64,000 nucleotides of DNA from Candidatus Nitrosopumilus salarius BD31 (GCF_000242875.2 NZ_AEXL02000023.1:27509-91508), one strand, 5' to 3'; positions 54,051 through 63,786 are shown, counted from the first letter of the stretch. The notes: a model not told the origin generated them from the sequence alone. A program made the numbers and translations.

Positions 54051-55031
54051 TTATGATTCATTCTTAACTCTAGATGCTTTAATTATTGATGCAATAATCA
54101 CTATGCTCAATATCAAAGCAACGATCATAAATGATACAATTGTTGAAATTTCATAAATTTCAGAAATTATCATCTTTATACTTATGAAAAATAACAAGAC
54201 AATCAAACCTGTCTTGAGATAATATAATTTATGAATCACACTACTTATCAAAAAATATAATGCTCTTAGACCTGAGATTGCAAAAATATTTGATGTGATT
54301 ACAATAAACGGATCAGTAGTTATTGCCAAAACAGCTGGAATTGAATCCATTGCAAAAACCAGATCCGTCATTTCAATAATTATTAATGCAACAAAAAGTG
54401 GTGTTGCATATAATACACCATCTATTTTTGTAAAAAATTTCTGTTCAGTTATTTCTGTTCTAATAGGCATAAATTTTTTTAAAAATTTGACTGCCACATT
54501 TTTTTCAAGATCAATTTTATCTTCTTTTCTCTGAAATATCATTCTAAAAGCCCCAATTAACAAAATTCCACCAAATACATAGATCATCCAATGAAAATTG
54601 TCAAGTAATGAAGCGCCTACCAAAATAACAAAAATTCTCATCCCTATTGCACTAAGAATTCCTACCGAAAGGATTCTTTTTTGATATTTGTGAGGAATTC
54701 CAAGTGTTGTAAAAACAAGTAGAAATAACATCATGTTATCAACACTAAGAGATTCTTCCAAGACATACCCTGTAAGAAATTCTAATGTTTTGTGCTCACC
54801 AAACGTAAAAAAAATGATTATGGCAAAAATTCCTGCAAGAATTATCCAAACTATACTTCGTACAAGAGACTGTTTGAATGATAACCCATCAACGATGTTA
54901 ATTGTTTTTGTATTTTCAAATTTATTTTTGAATTTAGATCTAATTTTGTTTATTACACCAAGATCAACAGATAATGAAATTCCAATTATAATGCCAAATA
55001 CAACCCATAATTCAAATTCACTTAATTGCAT
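54051..55031 (-). CDS. TerC-family membrane protein
   Basis: 326 residues with about nine membrane helices. TerC landmarks: FLTGYVLEESLSVDNMMLFLLVF and VIIEMTDLVFAMDSIPAVLAIT, with acidic residues inside the membrane (DNM, D..FA.DS). The group exports or handles metal ions such as Mn or aids secreted-protein metallation; tellurite resistance is the historical name. Monocistronic, convergent with the preceding gene. Confidence 0.9.
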   Translation of the reverse strand: MQLSEFELWVVFGIIIGISLSVDLGVINKIRSKFKNKFENTKTINIVDGLSFKQSLVRSIVWIILAGIFAIIIFFTFGEHKTLEFLTGYVLEESLSVDNMMLFLLVFTTLGIPHKYQKRILSVGILSAIGMRIFVILVGASLLDNFHWMIYVFGGILLIGAFRMIFQRKEDKIDLEKNVAVKFLKKFMPIRTEITEQKFFTKIDGVLYATPLFVALIIIEMTDLVFAMDSIPAVLAITTDPFIVITSNIFAISGLRALYFLISSVIHKLYYLKTGLIVLLFFISIKMIISEIYEISTIVSFMIVALILSIVIIASIIKASRVKNES

Positions 55032-55113
55032 GTTAGTTTGGTTGTACTATTACGTATAAGATATTCTGATATGAAATAACAAACATATGCAATATTTTTT
55101 GTTCTAAATTTTT

Positions 55114-56408
55114 TTATTTAAGATTATCATGAATTTTCTTCTTCTTAGAAATTACAAAGTATATTCCGCCTATTCCTATTATTATAATCCCTGCAAGAAT
55201 AATTTCAATTTCAAATTGAAATCCCATATAGACTGAGATCCCTAATCCAAACAATGGAAGTATAGGAAATTTACCGATGTTTATTGGAACTCTAAATTTT
55301 CGTTCAATATCAGGTTCTGTATAACGTAAAGCAATTACAGCAAGATTGATTGATGCAAAAGTTATCACAATCGCAAAAACTGTAATGTTTGCAACAATTA
55401 CAATATCTCCAACTAATGTAAATGCTATTGAAGTAATCATAATTACAATAACTGCAACCCATGGAGTCTTTGTCTTAAAATGGATTTTTTTAAGTATTTG
55501 TGGAAATACCCCTTCTCTTGCCATTCCATAAAACATTCTAGATCCCGCAATGAGTGTGATCAAAACAGTATTGGTTATTGCAAAAAGAGCAATAGAAGAA
55601 AGTAATATGTGGGCTTCTGATCCTAAACCTCTTTCAGCTACTAATGCCATTGGTGCTGCTGAAGTGGCAAGTTCTTCCCAGTTTACTACTCTAACCACCG
55701 CCAATGAAACTAGAATGTATATTATTCCTGATATCAAGACAGACAAAATAATTGCTCTTGGGAGTGTTTTTTTGGTTTTTTTACCTCCTCAGCTACATTT
55801 GCCATATCCTCAAATCCGATAAATGCAAAAAATATCAACACAAATGCAATGGCAACTCCCGTAAAACCAAATGGACTTTCAAGATAATTTACCGGTTCTG
55901 GATCACTAAATGTAAAACCAATTACAATAATTAGTATTAATCCAGAAGCTTCAATTACTGTAAAAATGGTATTTGTCCAAGCTGATTCTTTTATTCCTAC
56001 AAAATTTACTATAGAAAGAATAACTATCAAACCAATCGCGGAAAGAATTATTGGGATGTCTACAAATTCAGCAAAATATCCACCAAACCCTAATGATACT
56101 GTTGCAGCAGTAATGATCGATGTAATAGCAGTTAACCATCCTATTAGAAATGCAAAAAAATTACTTTTAAAGGCATTTTTAATGAAAACATATTCTGCAG
56201 CAGCTTTTGGAAATATCGATGTTAATTCTGCATAACTAAGTCCAGCAAACAATGCAACAATTGATCCTAAAACAAATGCAATCCAAACTGAATCTCCAGC
56301 AGTACCTACAGCTTCTCCTATTAGTACATAAATTCCTGCACCAAGAATCAATCCAACTCCGTACATTGTAAGTTGGAAAAGTCCCATATTGCGCTTTAAT
56401 TCAGACAT
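55114..56408 (-). pseudogene. APC-family amino acid permease, frameshifted
   Basis: The first part (56408 to about 55770) has the APC start GLFQLTMYGVGLILGAGIYVLIGEAVG and breaks after NVAEEVKKPKK. The rest (SVLISGIIYILVSLAVV onward) continues in the next frame to 55114. The break is in a minus-strand A-run of seven (55767-55773); one extra A gives VKKPKKTLPRAIILSVLISG, the expected join, and a normal protein of about 430 residues and 12 helices. It would carry amino acids across the membrane. Intact otherwise, so an assembly error or a very recent mutation is likely. Confidence 0.85.
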
Positions 56409-56420
56409 TTTTTGTTAGTC

Positions 56421-57104
56421 CTAAGAAACCAGGAAATTTAATCCATATCCTACCATATATGCAACAATCGCTGCAATCCCACCAATGATTAATGTGATAA
56501 TTCCTGAATACATCATTGATTTTTTAACTATTTTTCCTTTGATCATCCCTACTAGAAAAAATGCAGCAAGAACAAAAATTGTAGAATAGATAAAAGCTTC
56601 CGAGTTCGTATCAATTCCCATCATCATAAAAATCATGAATGGTATTAATGGAATTATTCCAATTATATTAAAACCAACAAAAGTACTTACAGAACTATCC
56701 ATTGGATTCCTTTCATTCTCAATTAATCCAAGTTCTTCTTTCATCATTGTATCTACCCAAACCTTTCTTCTTGATGTGATAATTCGTACAACATCTTCAA
56801 GCAATTCATCTTTGAATCCTTTTTCTCTATAAATTTCTCTAATCTCATCTCTTTCTTGCTCTGCTAAGTTATCAATCTCCCATTCTTCTTGCCTTCTTTT
56901 CATTTGAACAAATTCATTTCGAGCTTTTGACGCTTGATAATTTGCAGCAGCCATTGAAAATCCATCTGCAAATAAATTTGCAAATCCTAGAATTAAGATA
57001 ATTCCTGCAGGTAGTGCTGCTCCAACTACACCTGCAACTATTGCAAAAGTCGTTACCGCACCATCTATTGAGCCATAAATAAAATCATCAAAATGCCATT
57101 TCAT
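56421..57104 (-). CDS. VIT1/CCC1-family metal transporter
   Basis: 227 residues with about five membrane helices. IYGSIDGAVTTFAIVAGVVGAALP and LILGFANLFADGFSMAAANYQAS are diagnostic, followed by the cytoplasmic metal-binding helices with Glu-rich EEWEIDNLAEQERDEIREIY. Members move Fe2+ or Mn2+ in exchange for protons. Its first codons overlap the CBS-protein gene stop by 4 bp (translational coupling), suggesting the CBS protein regulates it. Confidence 0.88.
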   Translation of the reverse strand: MKWHFDDFIYGSIDGAVTTFAIVAGVVGAALPAGIILILGFANLFADGFSMAAANYQASKARNEFVQMKRRQEEWEIDNLAEQERDEIREIYREKGFKDELLEDVVRIITSRRKVWVDTMMKEELGLIENERNPMDSSVSTFVGFNIIGIIPLIPFMIFMMMGIDTNSEAFIYSTIFVLAAFFLVGMIKGKIVKKSMMYSGIITLIIGGIAAIVAYMVGYGLNFLVS

Positions 57105-57931
57105 ACTGATACTAAGGCTTTTGCTACATCAGTTTTACTGAAAATACCTGAAATGCCATTATTTCCATCAAGTACAACTAACCCACTAACATTATTTTCC
57201 AAAAGAATTTCACATGCCACAGCCAAATCCTCATTAAATTTTACAGTGATTAGTCCTTTAGTCATTATGTCTCTTGCCAATGAAATATTTCCAAATCCCT
57301 CTTTTGAAAGAAATCCATGTCTTATGTGATCTGTAATATTAAACCCAGAATAATCTTCTTCACTTCCTAGTTCAATTGAAATTCTAAATAAATCTCTAAA
57401 TGATATTATTCCTACTGCTTCCTCGTTTTGATTTTTTACAATAATCCTCGATATTTTCTTTTCTAACATCTTTCTTACAACTTTATACAAAGGAGCAGCA
57501 GTATGAGTAAATTCATAATCATGAGTCATAAAGTCTACTACTTTCTTTTTACCTGAAAAGTTATCGGCAACAAATCTTGTAAGATCACTTTTTGTAAAAA
57601 TTCCTTTAACTTCTTCATTTTCTCCAATAGCCAATGAACTAATACCTTTTTCAATCATAATTTTGGCAGATTCTTTAGGAGTGGTTTCTTTATCTACAAA
57701 AATAATTGGCTTCATAATTTTTGTAATTGGTATATCTTCTAGTCCTTGAATTGAAGTTTCAGAAAATAAAAATAAGCCAATATCTTTCTCAGTAATTATT
57801 CCTACGTGTTTACCATTATCTACAACAACTAATCGACTTACTTTTGTATTCAAAAGCATTCTAATAGCATCTGAAATTGATGAATTCTTTAGAATTGAAA
57901 TAGGCTTATTTGAAAAATCAGTTACTGACAT
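57101..57931 (-). CDS. four-CBS-domain protein
   Basis: 276 residues of four consecutive CBS modules and nothing else. Each shows the pattern of a (V/I)GI(I/F)(T/S)..D turn: HVGIITEKDIG, VKGIFTKSDLT, AVGIISFRDLF and ISGIFSKTDVA. CBS pairs bind adenine nucleotides or SAM and regulate attached or partner proteins. It overlaps the VIT1-like gene by 4 bp and is upstream of it. Confidence 0.85.
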   Translation of the reverse strand: MSVTDFSNKPISILKNSSISDAIRMLLNTKVSRLVVVDNGKHVGIITEKDIGLFLFSETSIQGLEDIPITKIMKPIIFVDKETTPKESAKIMIEKGISSLAIGENEEVKGIFTKSDLTRFVADNFSGKKKVVDFMTHDYEFTHTAAPLYKVVRKMLEKKISRIIVKNQNEEAVGIISFRDLFRISIELGSEEDYSGFNITDHIRHGFLSKEGFGNISLARDIMTKGLITVKFNEDLAVACEILLENNVSGLVVLDGNNGISGIFSKTDVAKALVSV

Positions 57932-58055
57932 TCCTTATTTGTAAGATTTTTTGTATAAAAAGAGAAGATATAATTTTCAATTTTGATTATATTTTATAAT
58001 TCCAACTTTGAAAATTAATGTTCCATTTTATATTAGAACACTTTAGAATTTTAAT

Positions 58056-58478
58056 ATGGCAAAATTCAATAAAATTCTGGTACCTCTAGATGGTTCTGCA
58101 AACTCAATCAGAGGATTAGATAGAGCAATTGAAATTTCAAAAGGTAGTGGAGCTGAAATCACTGGTTTTTACGTATTTCATTTACCAATTACTGCAGGAA
58201 TAAAATATACACAAAAAATGAAAGACGATGCACAGACAAAGGCCGTCAAAGCTATTGGCCCTGCAATGAATAAAGCTCAAAAAGCTGGTGCTACTTTCAA
58301 ATACAAAACTGGAGGTGGTCATACAGGTTCTGAAATTGTAAAATTTGCACAACAAGGAAAATTTGACATGATCGTTATAGGTGCTAGGGGGGTAGGTGGA
58401 GCTAAAGAGGCATTTCTTGGAAGTACATCAAATTATGTCATGCACAAAACAAAGATTCCGGTGTTAGTAATAAAATAA
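58056..58478 (+). CDS. universal stress protein (UspA family)
   Basis: 140 residues. N-terminal ILVPLDGSANSIRGLDRAIEISK and C-terminal IVIGARGVGGAKEAFLGSTSNYVMHKTKIPVLVIK, which contains the ATP-binding G-x2-G-x9-G-(S/T) motif, so it is probably an ATP-binding member. Stress-related regulator in the cytoplasm. Monocistronic. Confidence 0.92.
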   Translation: MAKFNKILVPLDGSANSIRGLDRAIEISKGSGAEITGFYVFHLPITAGIKYTQKMKDDAQTKAVKAIGPAMNKAQKAGATFKYKTGGGHTGSEIVKFAQQGKFDMIVIGARGVGGAKEAFLGSTSNYVMHKTKIPVLVIK

Positions 58479-58582
58479 ACAGATCTCATTTTTTGTATAT
58501 TTTTTCAAATCCTTGATATTCTATTGATGTAATAACCTACAAGTATAGGAGATATGAAAAAATAACTTTGATGGTGTGAGTG

Positions 58583-59737
58583 ATGGTGGAAAATAATTAT
58601 GATATTTTGGGAATAGTTGAAGGTTCTACTGAAAAAGAGATTCGAGATGCATTTAGACGATTAGCCCTTCAATTTCACTCAGATCGAGGTGGAGAAAATG
58701 AACAATTTATTAAAATTAAACAAGCCTATGAGGATCTAAAAATTGGCAAAAAATATCCTGAAACTGACCTTGAAAAAATAAAAAATTCAAGAGTTTACTC
58801 TGAAGATACTGAAGCTGATGTCAGAAGAAAAAATCAGATACTTGGTCAAGAATTATTCAAAGAAATGAAAACAGCTGAAGAATGGGCAGCTACATTAAAT
58901 AAAACTAATTCAACTGGAACCAGATTATTTGGATCAAAAACTCTTGGTGAAATCGAATTAGAAAGAAAAGTAACAGGTACTTTATCAATTAAAGGAAATT
59001 TTATGGCAGGAAGTCTAACTTATGACGGTCCAATAATTATGCAAGGAAGTATATCGAGTCCATCTTGGACAGAAGAATATCAAACAAATATTCATTTGAC
59101 CAAAGGTGATTTCAAATTTATCGATCCCTTAGAAAATAAATATAAAATTGAAAATGGCGCAAAAATAACTGTTGATCATGGAAATGTTGTTGTAGGAAAT
59201 GTTTATGGCAGAAAATACAGAGTCGAAGATCCAGACGGAAAAGTAGGAATTTTTCAAATCCGACAACATAAAACATGTATCTCAGCTCCAAATGGAAAAA
59301 TTATTGCTGAAAATGTTGTCAATACAGTATTGCTAGAAGCTGATTCTATTATTGTTCTAAATGTTGAAGATGATGTAACGTTATCGGCACGCGAAATTTT
59401 ATTTTACGGCAGTAAACTTACCTTTGATTCTACAATTGAATTAAAACAAGGTGGTTCTATACGATTTTTTGAAAATTTTTCAATTCAAGGATTGAGTGGT
59501 GATACAATAATCAAGCTTGAAAATGGTAAAAAAATTAGAATGTTTGATCTCAAAACTAAAAAAATCAAGGATTTAGCTGATGAATTTGTTCCAAATAAAG
59601 AAAATTACACAAAAGATGCTACTATGGTTGGACATGGATTTACAATTACTTATGATATGTTAGATAATCTTTCAAAAAAACCATCAAAAAAACAAAATAC
59701 TGGTTGGGCATCAAAATTTGGTTTTTCAAAAAAATAA
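58583..59737 (+). CDS. J-domain protein with beta-rich C-terminal domain
   Basis: 384 residues from ATG 58583 (GTG one codon upstream open). The J-domain (1-55): NNYDILGIVEGSTEKEIRDAFRRLALQFHSDRGGENEQFIKIKQAYEDL. The invariant HPD is HSD (residues 32-34), so stimulation of DnaK may be impaired or altered. After a linker comes a long beta-strand region (about 105-345; repeated ITVDHGNVVVGNVYG, SAREILFYGSKLTFDST) reminiscent of a stacked beta helix. Basic C-terminus. No dnaK or grpE is nearby. Probably lineage-specific. Confidence 0.75.
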   Translation: MVENNYDILGIVEGSTEKEIRDAFRRLALQFHSDRGGENEQFIKIKQAYEDLKIGKKYPETDLEKIKNSRVYSEDTEADVRRKNQILGQELFKEMKTAEEWAATLNKTNSTGTRLFGSKTLGEIELERKVTGTLSIKGNFMAGSLTYDGPIIMQGSISSPSWTEEYQTNIHLTKGDFKFIDPLENKYKIENGAKITVDHGNVVVGNVYGRKYRVEDPDGKVGIFQIRQHKTCISAPNGKIIAENVVNTVLLEADSIIVLNVEDDVTLSAREILFYGSKLTFDSTIELKQGGSIRFFENFSIQGLSGDTIIKLENGKKIRMFDLKTKKIKDLADEFVPNKENYTKDATMVGHGFTITYDMLDNLSKKPSKKQNTGWASKFGFSKK

Positions 59738-59785
59738 TCAATTTATGTTTTTGATATTACATAAAAAATCTACACATTAAACTTT

Positions 59786-61552
59786 TTATTTCCTTCCAAA
59801 TCCATCTAATCCTTTCCTTCTAACTTCAAATACATTGTAATCATATTTTTGCTTTAATTCAATAACACATAATTCAATAAAATCATACTCAGTAAGCTTC
59901 TTTGCCATTTTATACAAATTCTCACCAATGACTAAACTATTTTTTGGACAAAGAGAATTAATTTTAAAACATCGATTTACTGTAGGGCCGAAAATATCAC
60001 TGATATTTGAAGTAGTACTTTCTGCTACCTTGACAGAACCATATGTTAAACTAATCTTGTAATCTAATTTAGGTAAGTTTTCAGCTGTAAGTTTTTCTTG
60101 TAATTTACTATGAGATTCAATCATAGATAAGCAACATTCTACAATATTTTTCAATACTGTATCATCTTTGATATCTACATTTGAAAATCTAAACATTAGA
60201 GCATCTCCAATATTTTTAACTATTTGACCATTGTATTCTTGAATAATTTTTGCCATAAAATTTAGGAAGATTTCATATAATTTTGTAATATCCTGATCAG
60301 ATAATTTTGAAGTAATTCTAGTAGAATCTGACATATCAATTACTCCAACACAGTCATTTTGCTCACGCTGAGAAAACTTTAACATATCTCCTTTCAGCTG
60401 TTTGATGACCTCTTCTTTTTGTTTAATCTCAATTAATGATTCTTGGAGCTTTTGTGCCATTGAATCAAACGCATTTGATAATTCTTCAATTTCATCGCCT
60501 GTCTTAATGTTAGTTCTGACATTAAAATCTCCTTTTGAAATTTCATTTGCTGCAATTTTTAATTTAATTAGCGGTCTTGAAAGTGATTTTGATACTAAAT
60601 ATGCAGCAATACCCATGACTATTGTAATTACTATCCCAGTTTGAAGAATTCTTTCTTGTAGAATGTTTATTGGTCTTTCTACTTCTGCTTTGTCAATTTC
60701 TACAAGCATGACAATTCCTAAATCATCTGCACAATACGATGCTCCATAGATTGGAACTTTTCTATAATCTTCATAAAATCCTAAATAATCTTGTCCTTCA
60801 TTGAAGCATTTTTGTACACCTAAAGTGTTTACACTTTGATTAAACACTACGTTTTCATAAAACCTAGATTCTGATAACATCAACAATTTATCATTTACGA
60901 TGTAAACTTCTCCGGTTTCTCCTAATCCACTTCTATTTGTCAATACATTATCTATCGAAGCTGTACGCATTCTTGAAATTATTACACCAATCGGTTCATC
61001 TCCTTTTTTACTATCCTTTGCAAAAACTGGTGAGACAACAACCATTTTTTTCCCATTTCCAGACCGCTCAAATTCGACAAATGATTCTTTTAATCCTCTT
61101 TTGTAAAATGGATTTTCATGATAATCCTCATTTGAATTACCTACAAGAGAAAAGAAAACTTTTCCATTCTTTCCTATTATTTTTATATCTTCAAATCCTA
61201 TAGAAAATCCAATTAGATCTTGAAACGCTTGGATTTGAATTAAAAAATCTCTACGATTAATTTCTTTGATCGCTTGTAATTCATTTTCTGAAACATTATT
61301 CATTTCTGAAGTTAAAAGTTGAATCATTGGATCACTTGCAAGAATATTATTTTGTTCAATTCTTGATTCAAAAAGCAGCCTTAGTGTATTGCCTCGGACT
61401 GTTGATTCTCCTAACAATTGCTCTCCTGCTCTTTCCTTTAGAATTTGATCAGCGTAATTGAAACTAAGGAATCCTGTAATTGAAAGCGCAATAACTGAGG
61501 CAATCATTACTAAGAAAATTAGTTTTTTATCTAGATTAATTGAGATTGACAA
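59786..61552 (-). CDS. membrane sensor class III nucleotidyl cyclase
   Basis: 588 residues from TTG 61552. Layout: N-terminal membrane helix (LIFLVMIASVIALSITGFLSF), extracellular Cache-like sensor (about 35-295), second helix (ILQTGIVITIVMGIAAYLV), HAMP (SLSRPLIKLKIAANEISKGDFNVR), coiled coil, and a cyclase catalytic domain with VGVIDMSDSTRI and VKNIGDALMFRFSN, which carry the two metal-binding Asp. It should turn an external signal into a cyclic nucleotide. The substrate-specifying residues cannot be settled by eye, so cAMP versus another product is open. Confidence 0.82.
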   Translation of the reverse strand: MSISINLDKKLIFLVMIASVIALSITGFLSFNYADQILKERAGEQLLGESTVRGNTLRLLFESRIEQNNILASDPMIQLLTSEMNNVSENELQAIKEINRRDFLIQIQAFQDLIGFSIGFEDIKIIGKNGKVFFSLVGNSNEDYHENPFYKRGLKESFVEFERSGNGKKMVVVSPVFAKDSKKGDEPIGVIISRMRTASIDNVLTNRSGLGETGEVYIVNDKLLMLSESRFYENVVFNQSVNTLGVQKCFNEGQDYLGFYEDYRKVPIYGASYCADDLGIVMLVEIDKAEVERPINILQERILQTGIVITIVMGIAAYLVSKSLSRPLIKLKIAANEISKGDFNVRTNIKTGDEIEELSNAFDSMAQKLQESLIEIKQKEEVIKQLKGDMLKFSQREQNDCVGVIDMSDSTRITSKLSDQDITKLYEIFLNFMAKIIQEYNGQIVKNIGDALMFRFSNVDIKDDTVLKNIVECCLSMIESHSKLQEKLTAENLPKLDYKISLTYGSVKVAESTTSNISDIFGPTVNRCFKINSLCPKNSLVIGENLYKMAKKLTEYDFIELCVIELKQKYDYNVFEVRRKGLDGFGRK

Positions 61553-61698
61553 TTTATTTCAGTTTTTATTTATATGGATATGAAGGCTTTTAGTAGTTTT
61601 GTGTTTATTATGGTTTTAGTAATTCTTTGAATTGATAATCATTCACATTCATGAAAATTACATCAAGTATTTAATTAACTAATTCTCATTTTAAAAAT

Positions 61699-62691
61699 GT
61701 GAGAATAATCATCTTATTTTCAATATTTCTTGTTTTAGCCTCAACGTCTGTTGCGTATGCAGAAGAATATGTAGTTGATATTCCATTTGGAGCCTATAAT
61801 CCTGAATTAAATACTCCTGCTGAAGTGTGGTATGATCCTCCTATGATGTCTGTTCTTGTAGGTGATACAGTTACTTGGTATAATGATGACAGAGAAGGTC
61901 ATACAGTTACTAGTGGAGAAGGTTCTGGTCGATATGGATGGATGAGTGATAATTTTGGAACACCTGATGAATATTTTAACAGTGGTAGATTCATGCCAGG
62001 AGAATCATGGTCATACACGTTTGAAGATTCTGGTACTTTTCCATACTTTTGCACCATTCATCCTTGGATGGAAGGTGTTATAGTTGTTGAAAAATCAATT
62101 CCAGATTTTCCACATGATGCAACTGGTAAAAAAGTAGAATTTCCACTTTTACAGTACACTCCCGATTTAGCTGTAGAAGTCAATTTGTCATGGGATCCAC
62201 CAGTAATCAAAACTCATGAAAAAATCCAATTTGTATATCAATTTTATGATCCTCAAACAAATTCAAATCTTGCAGAAATGAAATACAATTTTGTAATATT
62301 CCAAAATGGTAAAGAAATTTTTCGAGATGAAGGATTAAGTCAGATAGGTGGTGATTATAGAAATTTCATTTTTAGTGATTCTGGTACAATTATAATAAGA
62401 ATAGAAGGAATCCACTCTCCTTCAATATTTGCTGAAGAAAGTGTAACTGTAAAAGGAGATGCAAAAGATAAAGAACAAAGGTCTGTTGATTTTACTTCAG
62501 TAGTTTATGATAATCCAGAAAAGACCACTCATGAAGCTTATCATTCAAAACCAGCACAGAGACTTTCAACTTATTACGAATTAATGATAGTCATTATTCT
62601 TGTCCCTGCTGTGCTATTTCTTGGCGCATTCTTTTGGATAATGAAAAAACCAAAACCCTCAGAGAGCAACACTGGTGCAGTTAAAATTTAA
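61699..62691 (+). CDS. membrane-anchored blue-copper (plastocyanin-like) protein
   Basis: 330 residues from GTG 61699. Signal peptide (ILFSIFLVLASTSVAYA), cupredoxin domain (about 25-135) with GHTVTSGEG (first His) and FPYFCTIHPWMEGVIVV (Cys, His, Met), a complete type 1 copper set. A second beta domain (about 145-260) and a C-terminal membrane helix (YYELMIVIILVPAVLFLGAFFWIM) follow. Small blue-copper proteins are thought to carry electrons in ammonia-oxidising archaea; this one is tethered to the outer face of the membrane. Confidence 0.88.
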   Translation: MRIIILFSIFLVLASTSVAYAEEYVVDIPFGAYNPELNTPAEVWYDPPMMSVLVGDTVTWYNDDREGHTVTSGEGSGRYGWMSDNFGTPDEYFNSGRFMPGESWSYTFEDSGTFPYFCTIHPWMEGVIVVEKSIPDFPHDATGKKVEFPLLQYTPDLAVEVNLSWDPPVIKTHEKIQFVYQFYDPQTNSNLAEMKYNFVIFQNGKEIFRDEGLSQIGGDYRNFIFSDSGTIIIRIEGIHSPSIFAEESVTVKGDAKDKEQRSVDFTSVVYDNPEKTTHEAYHSKPAQRLSTYYELMIVIILVPAVLFLGAFFWIMKKPKPSESNTGAVKI

Positions 62692-62726
62692 AATAATAAA
62701 AAGAAATTAAAATTGATTGAACTAAT

Positions 62727-63026
62727 CTAATCGATTAATTCAGTCCAACCTTTGACGAAGACTGAGTTCTTGTAGAGTGGAACTGGTTGTCCAACAGTAA
62801 AGTCCATTGGTCTCATCCAAAAGATTGCTTTTGTTGGGCATACACCGATGCATGCACCATCAGAAATACATCTTTCTGGGTAGAAAACAAATGCTTTACC
62901 TCTCTTCCAGCCTTCAACTGGTTTTACTCTAAGGACATCTGGTCCTAATGTGGTACAGATTTCTACACATAGTGCGCATCCGATACACATTTGTTCGCTG
63001 ATGTCTGGAATAATTCCTACTGGCAT
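62727..63026 (-). CDS. 2[4Fe-4S]/7Fe-type ferredoxin
   Basis: 99 residues with two cluster motifs: CIGCALCVEIC and, after an insertion, CISDGACIGVCPTKAI. The first set of four Cys (C14, C17, C20, C24) reads normally, and in the second the CxxDxxC... spacing suggests a 3Fe or modified 4Fe cluster. Soluble electron carrier. A 20-bp tandem duplication sits 55-95 bp upstream of the start. Confidence 0.88.
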   Translation of the reverse strand: MPVGIIPDISEQMCIGCALCVEICTTLGPDVLRVKPVEGWKRGKAFVFYPERCISDGACIGVCPTKAIFWMRPMDFTVGQPVPLYKNSVFVKGWTELID

Positions 63027-63080
63027 AACAAAATTATTTCTTGATTTCTTCTTAATATAATTTGCCTAAAAAAATTGTCT

Positions 63081-63120
63081 TATAACGGCGTTTCAAATTT
63101 TATAACGGCGTTTCAAATTT
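63081..63120. repeat. exact 20-bp tandem duplication upstream of ferredoxin
   Basis: tataacggcgtttcaaattt occurs twice in direct succession (63081-63100, 63101-63120), with no mismatch. It lies in the 125-bp gap between the ferredoxin start and the end of the next gene, where a regulator or TATA-like element could be doubled. Confidence 0.9.
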
Positions 63121-63151
63121 TGATCGCAAGAACATTCCCAAATTAAGCATT

Positions 63152-63763
63152 TTATTCTATTTTGAAAATTTTTGAACCAGTACCTATCTTCTCAATATTA
63201 GAAATTGTTATGGTTTTTTCAATTTTTTTAAGAAAATAAACTCCTATTTTTCCTGATTTGATAATCTGTTTTCCTCCTGGTGATAATATCCACTCATCAC
63301 TCTCTTTTTTTCTTGCCATTGCTGTTACAATAACTGAAGTTCCAACTTGTTTTCCAATAGATGAAAGTAACATAATACATGAATTAACAAATATTGTAGA
63401 TTCAAGATCATCAAACATATTATAAATTCCATTAAATGAATCGATAACAACAAGAAATTTTTTTTCTGATACTTTTGTAATGATTTCTGATATTTTTTCT
63501 TTCCAATCTGTTTTATTAGGACAAAAAATTATAACATTCTTCTTCTTCGGAATCATTCCAGATTCAACATATCCTGAATAAAGCAGATCTAAATCTACAA
63601 AAATAATTGGTTCTTCAACTACTTTGATTAACCTATTTAGAAATTCTGTTTTATGGAAAGGATCTGAGCATAAAACTATACTTGGATTATTTTGCCTAAA
63701 TTCATTTTGGATATATTTTAAATTATTATCTAAAACCAGCTTAGGACTTTTATCCAACACCAT
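63152..63763 (-). CDS. degenerate RecA/KaiC-like ATPase-fold protein
   Basis: 203 residues. The strand and helix order resembles a RecA core: SIVLCSDPFHKTEFLNRLI in the P-loop position, PIIFVDLDLLY, a Walker B-like KKFLVVIDSFNGIYNMF, then SSIGKQVGTSVIVTAMARKKESDEWILSPGGKQI like the RadA/KaiC L2 region. The Walker A GxxxxGK(T/S) is missing (CSDPFHKT), so ATP binding is doubtful. RadA-like paralogues without ATPase activity (RadB/Rad55-type) regulate recombinases elsewhere; that role is inference. Followed on the minus strand by the ferredoxin. Confidence 0.65.
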   Translation of the reverse strand: MVLDKSPKLVLDNNLKYIQNEFRQNNPSIVLCSDPFHKTEFLNRLIKVVEEPIIFVDLDLLYSGYVESGMIPKKKNVIIFCPNKTDWKEKISEIITKVSEKKFLVVIDSFNGIYNMFDDLESTIFVNSCIMLLSSIGKQVGTSVIVTAMARKKESDEWILSPGGKQIIKSGKIGVYFLKKIEKTITISNIEKIGTGSKIFKIE

Positions 63764-63786
63764 TTTAGCATTTTACAGATATAATA

